Of a stretch of 64,000 nt of DNA, positions 52,741 to 63,736 are shown piece after piece. The notes under the pieces were generated by a model that made no database searches, was not told where the DNA came from, and saw only the letters and a list, made by a program, of their open reading frames with translations. Origin of the DNA: Candidatus Electrothrix rattekaaiensis (GTDB lineage: Bacteria > Desulfobacterota > Desulfobulbia > Desulfobulbales > Desulfobulbaceae); assembly GCA_032595675.1 (NCBI GenBank), contig JAVQMD010000002.1, forward strand, positions 310,001 through 374,000. Direction: 5' to 3'. The translations under genes were made by a program, and so were the position numbers. The first letter of the stretch is position 1; the number at the start of each line of letters is the position of its first letter.

Positions 52741-53654
52741 TGGTCCCAAAGCCTGTTTTTGCAGAGAAAGAGGGAAGAGATCTCCATATACCTGTCCTAT
52801 TTCAGGAGGTCATGGAGTGGCTTCGCCCATGTTCTTCTGGATGCTATGTGGACGGCACCTTGGGTCTGGGCGGCCATACCGAGATGATTCTGGAGCAGTC
52901 AGCACCAGCGGGCAGAGTGCTGGGGTTTGAGTGGGATGCCCAGGCAGCGCGGTTTGCCGCAGAGCGTTTAGCTGGCTTTGGGGATCGGTTTCAGCTGATC
53001 CCGGCTTCGTATGCAGACATGGCTGAGCAGCTGCATAACCAGGGGCAAGGCCCGGTGGACGGTATTCTTGTTGATCTTGGTGTTTCTTCGCTCCAGCTTG
53101 ATTGTCCTGAACGCGGGTTCAGTTTCAGGGAGGATGCCCCGCTGGATATGCGGATGGATATCAGGCAAGAGGTGACAGCAGAGCAATTGGTTAACAGGCT
53201 TACCCAGGAGGAACTCGCTGATATCTTCTTTTATTACGGGGAAGAGCCGCAGGCCCGGCGGGTGGCACGTTTTATTGTGGAGGCTCGGGTGCAGCAACCT
53301 CTTGTGACCACTCGGCAGCTTGCGGATCTTATTGCTCTGTCGATTCCAAAAAAGTATCACCCGAAAAAAATCCATGTTGCCACCAAGGTTTTTCAGGCCC
53401 TGCGCATCGCGGTGAATCGGGAACTGGACAATTTAACCCGTTTATTGACAGACGGGCCCAAGCTGCTCAAACGAGGAGCACGATTTTGTATCATAACTTT
53501 TCACTCATTGGAAGATCGCATTGTCAAGCAGGCCTTTGTGAAGTCAGCTGATTATAACGTGTTGACTCGTAAGCCTGTTTTACCGACAGCGGATGAGGTG
53601 AGGAATAATTCGCGGTCCCGCAGTGCAAAACTGCGGGTTGCAGAAAGATTATAA
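52740..53654 (+). CDS. rsmH: 16S rRNA m4C1402 methyltransferase RsmH
   Basis: The 304-residue protein has HIPVLFQEVMEWL, the SAM motif YVDGTLGLGGHTEMIL, GILVDLGVSSLQLD and the FHSLEDRIVKQ and RSRSAKLRVAE blocks of RsmH. It methylates N4 of C1402 in 16S rRNA. It overlaps mraZ by one base and precedes ftsL. Confidence 0.96.
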   Translation: MVPKPVFAEKEGRDLHIPVLFQEVMEWLRPCSSGCYVDGTLGLGGHTEMILEQSAPAGRVLGFEWDAQAARFAAERLAGFGDRFQLIPASYADMAEQLHNQGQGPVDGILVDLGVSSLQLDCPERGFSFREDAPLDMRMDIRQEVTAEQLVNRLTQEELADIFFYYGEEPQARRVARFIVEARVQQPLVTTRQLADLIALSIPKKYHPKKIHVATKVFQALRIAVNRELDNLTRLLTDGPKLLKRGARFCIITFHSLEDRIVKQAFVKSADYNVLTRKPVLPTADEVRNNSRSRSAKLRVAERL

Positions 53655-53697
53655 CGGCCATGATGGAGAGTTGGTCGGTAAAAAAGGAGGGTCCGGT

Positions 53698-54063
53698 GTG
53701 AATCATACTATTCCTGTTAGCTCAATACAATCGCCTGCTCTCTCGTTCAGTCTGCGCAGACAGGTGACGGTTTTCAGAAAACGAGACGGAGTATCGGAAG
53801 ATTTTATCCGGCTGTCGGCATATACGCTGGGGGCGGTTTTTTTGCTTTTTTTCCTGGTGAGCCAATTTTTTTTCTGGAATATCGGGCGGGAGAAAGCAAA
53901 TCTTGCCCAGCAGCAGCTTGTCCATGAAAGCCTCAGTCGGGAGCAGGCCGAACTCAAGGACAAACGAGATACGTTGCTTTCCGAGCCCCGGATGGTCGTG
54001 CTGGGTGCCATGGAACTCGACCTTCATCTTCCTGAAAAGGATCAGGAACATTATCTGTATTGA
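53698..54063 (+). CDS. ftsL: FtsL-like cell division protein
   Basis: It has one membrane segment (TLGAVFLLFFLVSQFFFWNI), then a periplasmic coiled coil (EKANLAQQQLVHESLSREQAEL) and LGAMELDLHLPEKDQ, the short bitopic layout of FtsL. GTG 53698 follows AAGGAGGG and gives 121 residues, the family length; an upstream ATG extension overlaps rsmH. Position between rsmH and ftsI supports the call. Confidence 0.8.
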   Translation: MNHTIPVSSIQSPALSFSLRRQVTVFRKRDGVSEDFIRLSAYTLGAVFLLFFLVSQFFFWNIGREKANLAQQQLVHESLSREQAELKDKRDTLLSEPRMVVLGAMELDLHLPEKDQEHYLY

Positions 54064-54177
54064 AATTTCGTATTGAGATGAGATGAACATCGATTGTCTG
54101 TTTGTGCTCGGCAGTGACGACAACAGAAGTATATTTAAGAGGACGGCGTTACAACAGCGGATGGTCTGCTGCCGCCG

Positions 54178-56190
54178 ATGTTCATGAGAGAGCAACTGCA
54201 AGGTTTCTTCCGCGCACTTTTCAGCAGGCAAAAGAAATCAGCGTCAAAAAGCGGTTATACCTACACGCTGCCCGGTCGTCCTTTGCGGAAGAGCAGAAAG
54301 GTTCCGTGCGGTATTCTTCTGATTATGCTGTCGGTTGTTGCTGTTGCCGGGCTGGTCTTTTTCCGGCCTTTTTCTTTGCAGGGTATGGCTGAAGATATGG
54401 CCGAGGATATAGCCGGGCTTGCCCGGCTGCCTGCCGGTATTTCTAAGGCAATCGAACAGGAAGATCTTGCGGACGAGAATTCTCCAGCACAGCAGGATCG
54501 TCCGATTCTACGCGGAACAATTTATGATCGGAATATGGAGGAGATGTCGGTTTCGTACCGGCTCTTCTCCCTTTTTGTTCAGCCAGCAGAGTTGTCAAAC
54601 AGAGATTTGGCCGCAGAGCAGTTAGCCCCTATCCTTGATACGGAAAAACAAAGCATTCTGGAACGGTTACAGCATACAGATGGCATTGTTGAGCTGGCTG
54701 ATAATCTTGAAATGCGGCAGGTTGAAGCCTTGGAAGAATTGCACCTGCTCGGTATTCATTGTCGGCCTGTGGAAGTCCGTTATTACCCGGATCACGCTGT
54801 TGCCGGTCAAGTGCTGGGGTTTGTGAGCGGTAATGCTGGCCTGAGCGGAGTAGAGGCCCTTTACGATACTGTCCTGGAACCCGTTGAATTCAGGCAGATA
54901 AATATTCCTGCCGTTAATTTTTCCGGGCATGATGCCTTGGGGAAGACAGTCGCTGATATTGTCTTGACCATTGACATGGAGTTGCAGCGACAGCTTGACA
55001 AGGCCCTTGAGGAATACCGGCAACGAAAAGGGGCAAGTTCTGGCAGTGCCATTGCTATAGATCCTGATTCCGGCCGGATTTTGGCTCTGGTCGGTCAGCC
55101 GGGATTTGATCCGAATTATTTTTGGCAGACAGACGAACAAGAGGCGCATAAGGCCCTGTTCGCCCCCCGCTATGATCAGAAACTCCTTGGGCCTCTGCTG
55201 GCACAGGCCGCAGCTACTCTTGAAACCGGTCCGGGCAGGAGAGTGCTGCCCGTTGCAGTGAGCGCACCCGACTACGGTCTGTCCGAAGAGGTGCTGCAGG
55301 CGTATTGGCTGAGACTGGATCTGGGGCGACCGATTCCAGATTTTCTCCCTGTCTCATCAGGTAAGGGAGGAACTTCATCTGAATCGTCTGAAGATATCAA
55401 CGCGGCTGACAGAGCCGGGCTGCTCAGTCCTGTGCAGATGATTTATGGGTTGGCGACCTTGTTGAACAGCGGCCAGAGAGTCGCGCCTTGGTTTCTCAAC
55501 GGACTGTATGATTATACGGAAGAACGTTTTTTTCTCCGTGATTTTAAGGTCTCGCCGAGAGAACGGATACTTTCTCAGGTCCAGGGAATGCAGTTGCGGC
55601 GGGAGATACTGGGAGATTCGCCGACTTCCGAGAAGGGAGGCTTTCTCTTTGCCGATATCGACTCAACCGTCTCTGAACAGAACGGATTCAGTGTCCATCA
55701 CATCCAGGATCTTCTGGCGGTTGCGGTGCCAAGAGAGCAGCCCGAGGTGCTCTTGCTGCTCACGGTCGATTACGGTGCCTTGGAACCCCGACCTCCTGAA
55801 ATGGAGAGTCGGGATGTGGACGGGCTTCTTGATGTGGGGCGCAACCTGCTGCCTGTTCTTGTCGGTTATGGCGGGTCGGTGGAAACCTTTGCCGAACCGT
55901 CGCCGGAAAAAAATCCTGCCAATCTTCGTCGATATTTTTTCAGCAGAAAACTTAATGCTGCTGAGGAGAAAAAAAAATTTGTGCATACAAAGCCGCTCAT
56001 GCCGTCCTTGATCGGGCTGAGTCTGCGCAAGGGGCTCCAGCAGATAAATAGGTATAATATCAATGTGCGGATTCAAGGAAGTGGTCGTATTGTCGACCAG
56101 AATCCGACAGCCGGTGAACCGTTGACTGAAACAGAAATTTGTGAGCTGATACTTGAAACAGAACATGACGAACATGACGAAAATGACTAG
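54178..56190 (+). CDS. ftsI: FtsI-family (PBP3-like) protein with degenerate transpeptidase motifs and C-terminal PASTA domain
   Basis: The 670-residue protein has one membrane segment (~43-62), an FtsI N-terminal domain (RGTIYDRN, GLSGVEALYD), a transpeptidase-fold domain (TIDMELQ, DPNYFW) and a PASTA domain (~602-661). The catalytic Ser site SxxK is YDQK (332-335), SxN is replaced (VSAPDYGLS), and KTGT reads EKGG (485-488). It therefore seems unable to crosslink peptidoglycan and is probably a structural divisome protein, unless a second FtsI supplies activity. It sits in the normal dcw position; its last 38 nt overlap the murEF frame. Confidence 0.75.
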   Translation: MFMREQLQGFFRALFSRQKKSASKSGYTYTLPGRPLRKSRKVPCGILLIMLSVVAVAGLVFFRPFSLQGMAEDMAEDIAGLARLPAGISKAIEQEDLADENSPAQQDRPILRGTIYDRNMEEMSVSYRLFSLFVQPAELSNRDLAAEQLAPILDTEKQSILERLQHTDGIVELADNLEMRQVEALEELHLLGIHCRPVEVRYYPDHAVAGQVLGFVSGNAGLSGVEALYDTVLEPVEFRQINIPAVNFSGHDALGKTVADIVLTIDMELQRQLDKALEEYRQRKGASSGSAIAIDPDSGRILALVGQPGFDPNYFWQTDEQEAHKALFAPRYDQKLLGPLLAQAAATLETGPGRRVLPVAVSAPDYGLSEEVLQAYWLRLDLGRPIPDFLPVSSGKGGTSSESSEDINAADRAGLLSPVQMIYGLATLLNSGQRVAPWFLNGLYDYTEERFFLRDFKVSPRERILSQVQGMQLRREILGDSPTSEKGGFLFADIDSTVSEQNGFSVHHIQDLLAVAVPREQPEVLLLLTVDYGALEPRPPEMESRDVDGLLDVGRNLLPVLVGYGGSVETFAEPSPEKNPANLRRYFFSRKLNAAEEKKKFVHTKPLMPSLIGLSLRKGLQQINRYNINVRIQGSGRIVDQNPTAGEPLTETEICELILETEHDEHDEND

Positions 56191-59100
56191 CCCGGCTGTC
56201 AAGGGTCTTGATGAGTTGTTGTCCTGCCTCCCGGTCGAACTGGCTGCGGAGGTTCTTCATGATGATTATGATGAGGCAGCGGGGAAATGCACCGGAATTA
56301 CTTGTGATTCGAGAGCAGCCGGGCCGGGAAGCCTGTTTGTCGCCGTCAAGGGTGCCCAGGCTGACGGGCATGATTTTATTGCCCAAGCCCTAGCCCAGGG
56401 GAGCTGCTGGCTGGTGGTTGAGGATGACCCCGGTCCTCTGCCTAGTGTGACAGTGGTCCGAGTGAACAACACTGCTGAGGCCTTGGGTTGGCTTTCCGCA
56501 GCTTTTTATGATTTTCCGGCTCAATCCCTGACTCTGGTCGGCTTGACCGGGACCAACGGCAAGACCACGGTCTCTTGGATGGTTGAGCAGGTGCTCTTCA
56601 GCGCAGGCTATCAGGTCGGGGTGATCGGCACAGTAAATTACCGCTACCGGGACGGTTCCGGCAGGCAGGTTGTTGAACCTGCTCCGTTGACCACGCCGGG
56701 TCAGGTACAGCTCCAGCGGCTTTTGCGAGAGATGGCTGATCAGGGCGTGACCCATGTGGTGATGGAAACCTCTTCCCATGCCTTATTTCTGGGACGGTTG
56801 GCCGGACTTCTGTTTGATGTTGCCCTGTTTACCAATCTGAGCCGGGATCATCTGGATTTTCATGGCAGCATGGAGGAATATTTTGCCGCCAAGAAGCTGC
56901 TCTTCACCCGTCATCTCAAGCAAGAGGGGCAGGCCGTGATAGTCACGGAGCCCAGCGGCATGGAGGGGATAAACTGGGGTGATCAGCTTTGTCAGGAACT
57001 GCTCGGGCAGCAGGCTCTTGGGCAACAGATTCCTATTGCGGTGCTTGCTTGCGGTTTTCAGCCGCAGGCGGCGATCAATGCCGACAAGCTCAGCCAGGAT
57101 ATCAACGGGTTTTCCTGCGAACTTTCCTTGGCCGGAGAACGGCTTGCCTTTCATTCCCGCCTGACAGGTTCATATAATGTCCTTAATCTGCTGGCCGCTG
57201 CCGGGGTAGGCAGGGCCTTGGGAATGGACGCGCACCGGATTGTTTCCGGCCTGAAAGAGGTCGGCCAAGTGCCGGGCCGTTTGGAGCGGGTGCTGTTGCC
57301 GGGTGTCAGTGAAGATGAGCAGCCCTGTGTTCTGGTTGATTATGCCCATACCCCGGATGCCCTGAAAAACGTCCTCCAGACCCTGCGATCTTTAGCCGAA
57401 GGACAGCTGATTTGCGTGTTCGGTTGCGGCGGTGATCGAGATCAGGGAAAACGTCCTCTGATGGGTGCGGTTGCAGCGGAATGCGCCAGTATCTCCATAG
57501 TGACCTCGGATAATCCCCGCTCAGAAGACCCCAGCACTATTATGCAGCAGGTTGCTCAGGGGGCCGCTTCCATCGGTGCTGTTGAGCTGACAATTGAAGA
57601 GTTGTTCGGAGATCAGGCGGTTCGGTATGGTGATTTTCCCGGTTTTGTCTGTCTTGAGGACAGAAAGACCGCCGTGCATGTTGCCTGCGTTTTGGCTGGC
57701 CCCGGTGATATTGTTCTGCTGGCTGGCAAGGGACATGAAGACTATCAGGTACTTGGGCAGGAGCGGATATTTTTTGATGATCGGGTGGAGGGAATCAACG
57801 GACTTTTGCGCTGGACCATCCCACATCTGCTCAAGGCTCTTCAGGGCAGGACAATAATTCAGCAGGGGAAACAAACCAGTCTTTTCGGTCAGATTTCCAC
57901 TGACACCAGAACGCTGGCGCAAGGGGATATCTTTGTCGCCCTGACCGGGGAGAATTTTGACGGCCATGATTATCTGGGCACAGCGGCTGAGGCTGGGGCT
58001 GCGGTGGTTATTGCTCAGCAGGAGGTGGAGAAAGATGTTCTGCCCGAGCATGTTGTTGTTCTTCAGGTTTCAGATACGCTGATCGCTTTGGGTCAACTGG
58101 CCGCCTATCGGCGTAGGCTGTTGGGTCGAAATCTGTCTCTTGTCGCTATTACAGGCAGTTGCGGAAAGACCACGGTCAAGGAGATGACAGCAGTAATTTT
58201 TCATCGCCATTTTGAGGAAAACGAGACAGCTTCGGCGGTCACCGCCGGTATTGACCCTGTGCTCAAGACCGGAGGGAATTTTAACAACCTGATCGGCCTG
58301 CCCCTGTCCCTGCTGCCGGTGAACGCACTTCATAAAATCGCGGTGATGGAGATGGGCATGAATCAGTTTGGCGAGATCGCTCGGCTCACTGAAATCGCTG
58401 ACCCGGATATCGCCTGCATCACCAATGTGCAAGCGGCCCATCTTGAGGGGCTGGGGAGCATTGCAGGTGTTGCGCAAGCTAAAGGCGAGCTTTTCGTTGG
58501 GATGCGACCGGATACCGTGGCAGTGGTCAATTATGATGATCCCTATGTGCGTCGGTTGCCGAAGAATTCGGAAAAGATCATCGGCTTTGCCTGTACTCCT
58601 GCCGGTCGTCGTCATAAGCCTGCTGTGCGGGCTACCCGGATTGTCGATCAAGGGGCCGAGGGGATGCGTTTTACCCTTCATATCGAGGAATGGCAGGAAC
58701 GAATTAGCGTCCGGGCTCCGGGGATGCATAATGTGAGCAATTGTTTAGCTGCGGCGGCAATGGCCCATGCTGGCGGGGTTGCTCCTGAAACTATCATTGC
58801 CGCTTTGAGTGATTTTCAGAGTACGGATAAGCGGATGCAGATGATGACCCTTCCCGGCGGGGTCCGAGTGCTCAATGATTGCTATAATGCCAATCCGGCC
58901 TCAATGGTAGCGGCTCTGCGAACCGTAAGCGGCTTTGGTCAGGATTGCCGCCGTATTGCCTTGCTCGGTGATATGCTGGAGCTGGGCGCAGAGGCGGATG
59001 CGGCTCATGCTGAGGTCGGGCGGCAGGCCGCAGAATTGGGTTATGATCAACTGGCTGTCATTGGCAGCTTTGCGGAACAGGCTGCCCAAGGGGCCTGTAG

Positions 59101-59308
59101 GGCGGGGATGGCGGAAGAGCGAGTACATGTTTTTACAGATACGCACGGCATGGCTGACTGGCTCTATCAAGAGATGATTCAGTCTGGAGTGGTGGCGGGA
59201 GATTGGTTATTACTCAAGGGATCACGGGGGATGCGGATGGAGGTAGTGTTGCAGGAGATAGAACAGCGGTTTACCACCGGTATTAATGAAAAGGAATATC
59301 TATTATAG
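56183..59308 (+). CDS. murE-murF: MurE-MurF fusion (UDP-MurNAc-tripeptide synthetase / D-Ala-D-Ala adding enzyme)
   Basis: The first ~550 residues are MurE: P-loop GTNGKTTV near 125-132, [13 protein letters not shown], and DNPRSEDP (~443), the meso-DAP specificity motif. The last ~480 residues are MurF: P-loop GSCGKTTV near 655, [13 protein letters not shown] and [11 protein letters not shown] (~897). One protein would thus attach meso-DAP and D-Ala-D-Ala, catalysing successive cytoplasmic steps of peptidoglycan precursor synthesis. The start is uncertain: ATGs at 56165, 56174 and 56183 all overlap the ftsI end. mraY overlaps its stop. Confidence 0.9.
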   Translation: MTSPAVKGLDELLSCLPVELAAEVLHDDYDEAAGKCTGITCDSRAAGPGSLFVAVKGAQADGHDFIAQALAQGSCWLVVEDDPGPLPSVTVVRVNNTAEALGWLSAAFYDFPAQSLTLVGLTGTNGKTTVSWMVEQVLFSAGYQVGVIGTVNYRYRDGSGRQVVEPAPLTTPGQVQLQRLLREMADQGVTHVVMETSSHALFLGRLAGLLFDVALFTNLSRDHLDFHGSMEEYFAAKKLLFTRHLKQEGQAVIVTEPSGMEGINWGDQLCQELLGQQALGQQIPIAVLACGFQPQAAINADKLSQDINGFSCELSLAGERLAFHSRLTGSYNVLNLLAAAGVGRALGMDAHRIVSGLKEVGQVPGRLERVLLPGVSEDEQPCVLVDYAHTPDALKNVLQTLRSLAEGQLICVFGCGGDRDQGKRPLMGAVAAECASISIVTSDNPRSEDPSTIMQQVAQGAASIGAVELTIEELFGDQAVRYGDFPGFVCLEDRKTAVHVACVLAGPGDIVLLAGKGHEDYQVLGQERIFFDDRVEGINGLLRWTIPHLLKALQGRTIIQQGKQTSLFGQISTDTRTLAQGDIFVALTGENFDGHDYLGTAAEAGAAVVIAQQEVEKDVLPEHVVVLQVSDTLIALGQLAAYRRRLLGRNLSLVAITGSCGKTTVKEMTAVIFHRHFEENETASAVTAGIDPVLKTGGNFNNLIGLPLSLLPVNALHKIAVMEMGMNQFGEIARLTEIADPDIACITNVQAAHLEGLGSIAGVAQAKGELFVGMRPDTVAVVNYDDPYVRRLPKNSEKIIGFACTPAGRRHKPAVRATRIVDQGAEGMRFTLHIEEWQERISVRAPGMHNVSNCLAAAAMAHAGGVAPETIIAALSDFQSTDKRMQMMTLPGGVRVLNDCYNANPASMVAALRTVSGFGQDCRRIALLGDMLELGAEADAAHAEVGRQAAELGYDQLAVIGSFAEQAAQGACRAGMAEERVHVFTDTHGMADWLYQEMIQSGVVAGDWLLLKGSRGMRMEVVLQEIEQRFTTGINEKEYLL

Positions 59309-60392
59309 GACTATGTTTTACCATTTGTTGTATCCCCTGCACACCCAATTTGGTGCTTTTAATGTTTTTCGTTATCTGACCTTTCGCTCTATCGGCGCGG
59401 CAGTCACCGCCTTTCTTATCCTGTTTCTTTCCGGGCCACTGTTTATCCGCTGGCTGCAAAAAAAGCAGATCGGGCAGGTGGTGCGCGATGACGGGCCGGA
59501 GAGTCATTTCAGCAAAAAAGGGGTGCCCACTATGGGCGGCCTTCTGATTCTGGTTGCCATAGCCGGATCAACCCTGCTCTGGGCTGATCTGGGAAACAGT
59601 TTAGTTTGGGTTTGCCTGCTGTTGACCCTGTTTTACGGCCTGATCGGTTCTGTTGATGATTGGAAGAAGGTATCAAAAAGCGACACCAAGGGTTTATCGG
59701 CCCGTGGCAAGTTGATTCTTCAAGTAACCGGTGCCTGCACTGTCGGGCTTTTTCTCCATTTCCATCCCGGCTATGACGGCAATCTGAGTCTGCCTTTTTT
59801 TAAATGGATTCAACCGGATCTGGGCTGGTGGTACATTCCTTTTGCCGTGGCCGTGATTGTCGGTTCCTCCAATGCGGTCAATCTGACCGACGGGCTGGAT
59901 GGTTTGGCGACCGGGACCGTGATGATTACTGCTGCGGTTTATTTTATATTTGCCTATGCAGCGGGCAATATCCTGATCTCTGATTATTTACAACTGCCCT
60001 ATGTGCGGGGAGCGGGTGAGGTGGCGGTGTTCTGCGGAACTATTGTCGGGGCCTGTCTTGGTTTTCTCTGGTTTAATAGCTATCCGGCTCAGATTTTTAT
60101 GGGCGATGTGGGTTCACTGGCCCTGGGCGGGGCTTTGGGTGCAGTGGCGATCATTATTAAGCAGGAGTTTTTGCTCGCTATTGCCGGTGGGATTTTTGTG
60201 ATGGAAGTCCTGTCGGTGATTCTTCAGGTGGGGTATTTCAAGATGAGCGGGGGGAAGCGGATTTTTTTGATGGCTCCGTTTCACCATCATTTTGAGAAGA
60301 AGGGTTGGGCGGAACCTCGGGTGGTGATTCGTTTTTGGATTATTTCTATTATTCTTGGGTTGATGGCTTTGGCTACGTTGAAGTTGCGATGA
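59286..60392 (+). CDS. mraY: Phospho-N-acetylmuramoyl-pentapeptide transferase
   Basis: The 368-residue membrane protein has the MraY blocks PTMGGLLIL, the catalytic [30 protein letters not shown] and the cytoplasmic HHHFEKKGW. It transfers the muramoyl-pentapeptide to undecaprenyl phosphate (lipid I). The start ATG 59286 overlaps murEF by 23 nt. The dcw order stops here. Confidence 0.96.
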   Translation: MKRNIYYRTMFYHLLYPLHTQFGAFNVFRYLTFRSIGAAVTAFLILFLSGPLFIRWLQKKQIGQVVRDDGPESHFSKKGVPTMGGLLILVAIAGSTLLWADLGNSLVWVCLLLTLFYGLIGSVDDWKKVSKSDTKGLSARGKLILQVTGACTVGLFLHFHPGYDGNLSLPFFKWIQPDLGWWYIPFAVAVIVGSSNAVNLTDGLDGLATGTVMITAAVYFIFAYAAGNILISDYLQLPYVRGAGEVAVFCGTIVGACLGFLWFNSYPAQIFMGDVGSLALGGALGAVAIIIKQEFLLAIAGGIFVMEVLSVILQVGYFKMSGGKRIFLMAPFHHHFEKKGWAEPRVVIRFWIISIILGLMALATLKLR

Positions 60393-60508
60393 GCGGATGG
60401 AAAGGTTGTACAGTCAGCTAGGTAGGTCTGCTTGAGTGAAGCGAAAGCGGACTTACGTAACTTACTCGAACAGTTATTCACGTTATATGTGTTGAGGAAA
60501 ACGAAAAA

Positions 60509-63500
60509 GTGAGCAGTATATCCCCACATTCAACATTATTAAAAGCACATGCTCATATTCCCGAGGGAATAAAGTTTTACACCTCTTCTGAAGAAATTGC
60601 CCATGAGCCCGGCCTCAGTGCATACTCTCACCTTCTCGGCAAGGCATGGCGTGATTTTGAGCTTACCGGGGTCGTTTGTGTTTCCGGCATTCCCACTCTC
60701 TATCTCCGTTGCTTTTCCGAGCCGCTGGATGCGACTGAGGCCGCAGACTATCATCGGCGTTTTTGGAATCAAGGTGTTGCAACGATTCTCGTTCTTGCTG
60801 ATCCGCAAAATGTCAGACTTTACTCAGGCTTGGCGATACCGGAAAACCCTGAACAAAGGAAGAGTGTTGCAAAAAGCCTGATCGAAACAATACCCTTGGT
60901 AGATTATGCTCTTCGCATCCAAGATTTTTATTTTCAACTGGCCACAGGCGATTACTATCGAAGATTTTCCGACAAATTTGATACAAAGCAATCTGTTGAC
61001 ACCTATCTTCTTGATAATCTCGGTGCAATTCGCGATGAGATAAGCAGCGGCCCGAACAGTTTTGAAAAATCCGAGGCCCATACCTTTTTAGCCCGTGTTC
61101 TTTTCAGCAGTTACCTTATTGACCGCAACATCATAGATCTTTCCAGTTTCGCCTACTGCGCCTGTGAATCTGGATCAAAACTTGTTGATGTGCTTGAGCC
61201 GTTGAAAGCCGCAGAGGCTAAGAAAGTTCTGTATAATCTGTTCGCCGATCTTAAAGAAAAATTTAACGGTAGTCTGTTCGAACAAAGTCCCGAGGCTGAA
61301 CAGAAGCAAATACAAGATCGACACATTGATTTGCTCGTCAGCTTTCTCCGTGGTCACCAGATAAGAAGCGGACAGCTCACTCTTGGTTTCTGGGCCTACG
61401 ATTTTCAATGGATACCGGTGGAAACCATCAGTGCCATTTACGAAGATTTTCTTGCCAAAGAGGACCGTAAAGGCAAACAGAAAACAGGTGCTTTTTATAC
61501 ACCGCGATTTTTGGCGGAAACAGTTCTTGATGTTGCCGTGCAAAATGACAGTTCATGGCCGACAAAAAGCTTTCTTGATCCGGCCTGCGGATCCGGTATT
61601 TTCCTGGTTGCGCTTTTCAACCGGCTGGCTACCTTTTGGTTGCTTGAACATCCGACCTGTACATATGAAGAAAAAGCAGCAGCTCTGCTCAATATCATGC
61701 GCCGACAGTTATGCGGTTTTGACATCAGTGAGACAGCCTGTCGTATCGCCTGTTTCAGCCTTTACCTGGCTTTTCTGGATCGTTTTGACCCGCCGGATAT
61801 TGTTGGATACTTGAAACGAACCGGGAAAAAACTTCCTCGAATCATTCAAATCAACGACGAGGTAACGCCGGAGCCGGACTTTCCGGTTATTTTCCACAAA
61901 GATTTCCTTTGTTCATCTCAATCTCCGGGTATCAAATTTGATTATGTGGTGGGCAATCCGCCTTGGCAGGGCCGAGGAACAAAGCAGATAGCCCATGATT
62001 TCGCTCTACAAATCCCGGAATATCTGGTTCCGCAAGGACGCGCCTGTGTTCTTCTCCCTTCCAAAGTGCTGCTCAACAGCACCTCCAACCGTTTTCAATT
62101 GCAATGGTTGCAATCCGTCACTCTGGAAAAGATTGTCCAGTTGGCCGATTACAGTTTTATTCTTTTCAAGAATGCGATTTGCCCGAGCATTATCGCCCGG
62201 TTCACAGCAACCCCTCCAGATCACGCAACCCATTTAGTTGATTATGAGACCCCGAAGGTAAGACGGATTGACCTTCGTAAGGGAATTATTCCAATAGCTC
62301 CCTGTGATCGAAAACGAATCCCGCTTCGTGAACTCCTACATGGTGCCCGTAAAAAAAAGGCTCCCGTCATCTGGAAACAGCATCTTTGGGGGACACCAAG
62401 AGACAGTAAGTTTTTACAGCTTCTACTTGAAATGCCGACACTTGGGGATTCAGCAGATATTCTCAGCAAATTAAAAAAGAATAAATCATCCCGCTCAAAA
62501 CGTTGGGTTGTTGGGCAGGGATTCAAACCATATAAGCAGGGAAATAAACCTCCTGATCGTCCTCTGGTTTCGCTTGATTGGCGATTGGACGAATTATTCG
62601 TTTCCCCCAAAGATATCAAAGGTAAACTTTTTCCTCAGCAAGATGAATGCATAAGTCTAGGTGCTCAACTTGCAAAGCAAAATTGCTATCAGGATAGACT
62701 TTACAGTAAACCTCCGGCAGAATTGTTTTCTCCCCCTTTTATCCTCATTAACCAAGGGTTCACGATATGCTCTTTTTTTGATTATCCTGTTCGGTTTCAA
62801 GATTCCCTTCAATCCATTGCCGGACCGCCGGAAGATGAAGACCTGCTGCTTTTCTTAGCCTGTTATTTGCGATCAAAATTAGCCCGCTATTTCCTCTTTC
62901 ATACAGCAGCAAATTGGGGAATGGAACGAGACAAGGTTCATCTGGATGAACTGCTTCGCCTGCCTTTCCCGCTTCCCGGCAGTGAAGATGCTGTTGAAGA
63001 CGCTGAAGAAATTGTGAGAACAATTGCCGAAAAGGCCCGGAGGCTCAAAGAGAAAATAAAGCAGGAATGCACTGTCAACGCTGGAGATGATTTTCCACTT
63101 TCCGGAGATACTCCAGAGTTATCGGCATTGCGGCGTCAAGAGGCGGTCAACGCACTCCAAGCCGAGGTTGAGCCGTTGATATATCAATATTTCGATCTGA
63201 TTGATCAGGAAATTATCTTAATTGAAGATACTGTCGAGGTGTTTATCAAAAGTGCCACTCCGCCCAGCCTTGCTTCCCGTATTCCCACCTTAGAACTCAT
63301 CCATAAAAATGATCTTCCTGTCTATCGGGACGGTCTTGAAGCCTATGCCACGACTCTAGCGGACACCCTCAACAGCTGGGCTTTGCAAGCGGGCAGTGGA
63401 GTTCGAGTTTCACCATCAGGCGGTGTGGATGTAGAGAAAGGCTTGGCCTGTGTTACTCTGCAACAAACTGACGAGCCTTTTTCTTTCAGAACGGAAGAGT

Positions 63501-63736
63501 TGTCCGGCGGCTTGTCTGAAGCCCTTGTGCAACTGCAAAATACCGTAAAGCAATCGGCTGGTCACTTGGATTATCTGCGGGGGATTTTTTGGTTTGATAA
63601 TACGCGCATTCATTTTATCAAACCTTATACCGTCGAATATTGGACCAGAACTGCCGCCCTCAACGATGCGGCAGAAACGTATGCCAGTATCGCAAAAGCA
63701 CGTCAGGCAACACGGAGGAGTTCGTTTGGACGCTGA
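60509..63736 (+). CDS. N6-adenine DNA methyltransferase/restriction protein (Type IIG or Eco57I-like)
   Basis: This 1075-residue protein has a ~280-residue N-terminal domain, then the SAM motif I FLDPACGSGIFLVALFNRL (~356), motif IV NPPWQG (~489) of N6-adenine methylases, a TaqI/Eco57I-like target-recognition region and helical C-terminus. It could modify and, with the partner gene, restrict DNA. The N-terminal domain lacks an obvious nuclease motif I can verify. It starts at GTG 60509 after GAGG. The next frame overlaps its end by 11 nt, a coupled pair. Confidence 0.82.
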   Translation: MSSISPHSTLLKAHAHIPEGIKFYTSSEEIAHEPGLSAYSHLLGKAWRDFELTGVVCVSGIPTLYLRCFSEPLDATEAADYHRRFWNQGVATILVLADPQNVRLYSGLAIPENPEQRKSVAKSLIETIPLVDYALRIQDFYFQLATGDYYRRFSDKFDTKQSVDTYLLDNLGAIRDEISSGPNSFEKSEAHTFLARVLFSSYLIDRNIIDLSSFAYCACESGSKLVDVLEPLKAAEAKKVLYNLFADLKEKFNGSLFEQSPEAEQKQIQDRHIDLLVSFLRGHQIRSGQLTLGFWAYDFQWIPVETISAIYEDFLAKEDRKGKQKTGAFYTPRFLAETVLDVAVQNDSSWPTKSFLDPACGSGIFLVALFNRLATFWLLEHPTCTYEEKAAALLNIMRRQLCGFDISETACRIACFSLYLAFLDRFDPPDIVGYLKRTGKKLPRIIQINDEVTPEPDFPVIFHKDFLCSSQSPGIKFDYVVGNPPWQGRGTKQIAHDFALQIPEYLVPQGRACVLLPSKVLLNSTSNRFQLQWLQSVTLEKIVQLADYSFILFKNAICPSIIARFTATPPDHATHLVDYETPKVRRIDLRKGIIPIAPCDRKRIPLRELLHGARKKKAPVIWKQHLWGTPRDSKFLQLLLEMPTLGDSADILSKLKKNKSSRSKRWVVGQGFKPYKQGNKPPDRPLVSLDWRLDELFVSPKDIKGKLFPQQDECISLGAQLAKQNCYQDRLYSKPPAELFSPPFILINQGFTICSFFDYPVRFQDSLQSIAGPPEDEDLLLFLACYLRSKLARYFLFHTAANWGMERDKVHLDELLRLPFPLPGSEDAVEDAEEIVRTIAEKARRLKEKIKQECTVNAGDDFPLSGDTPELSALRRQEAVNALQAEVEPLIYQYFDLIDQEIILIEDTVEVFIKSATPPSLASRIPTLELIHKNDLPVYRDGLEAYATTLADTLNSWALQAGSGVRVSPSGGVDVEKGLACVTLQQTDEPFSFRTEELSGGLSEALVQLQNTVKQSAGHLDYLRGIFWFDNTRIHFIKPYTVEYWTRTAALNDAAETYASIAKARQATRRSSFGR

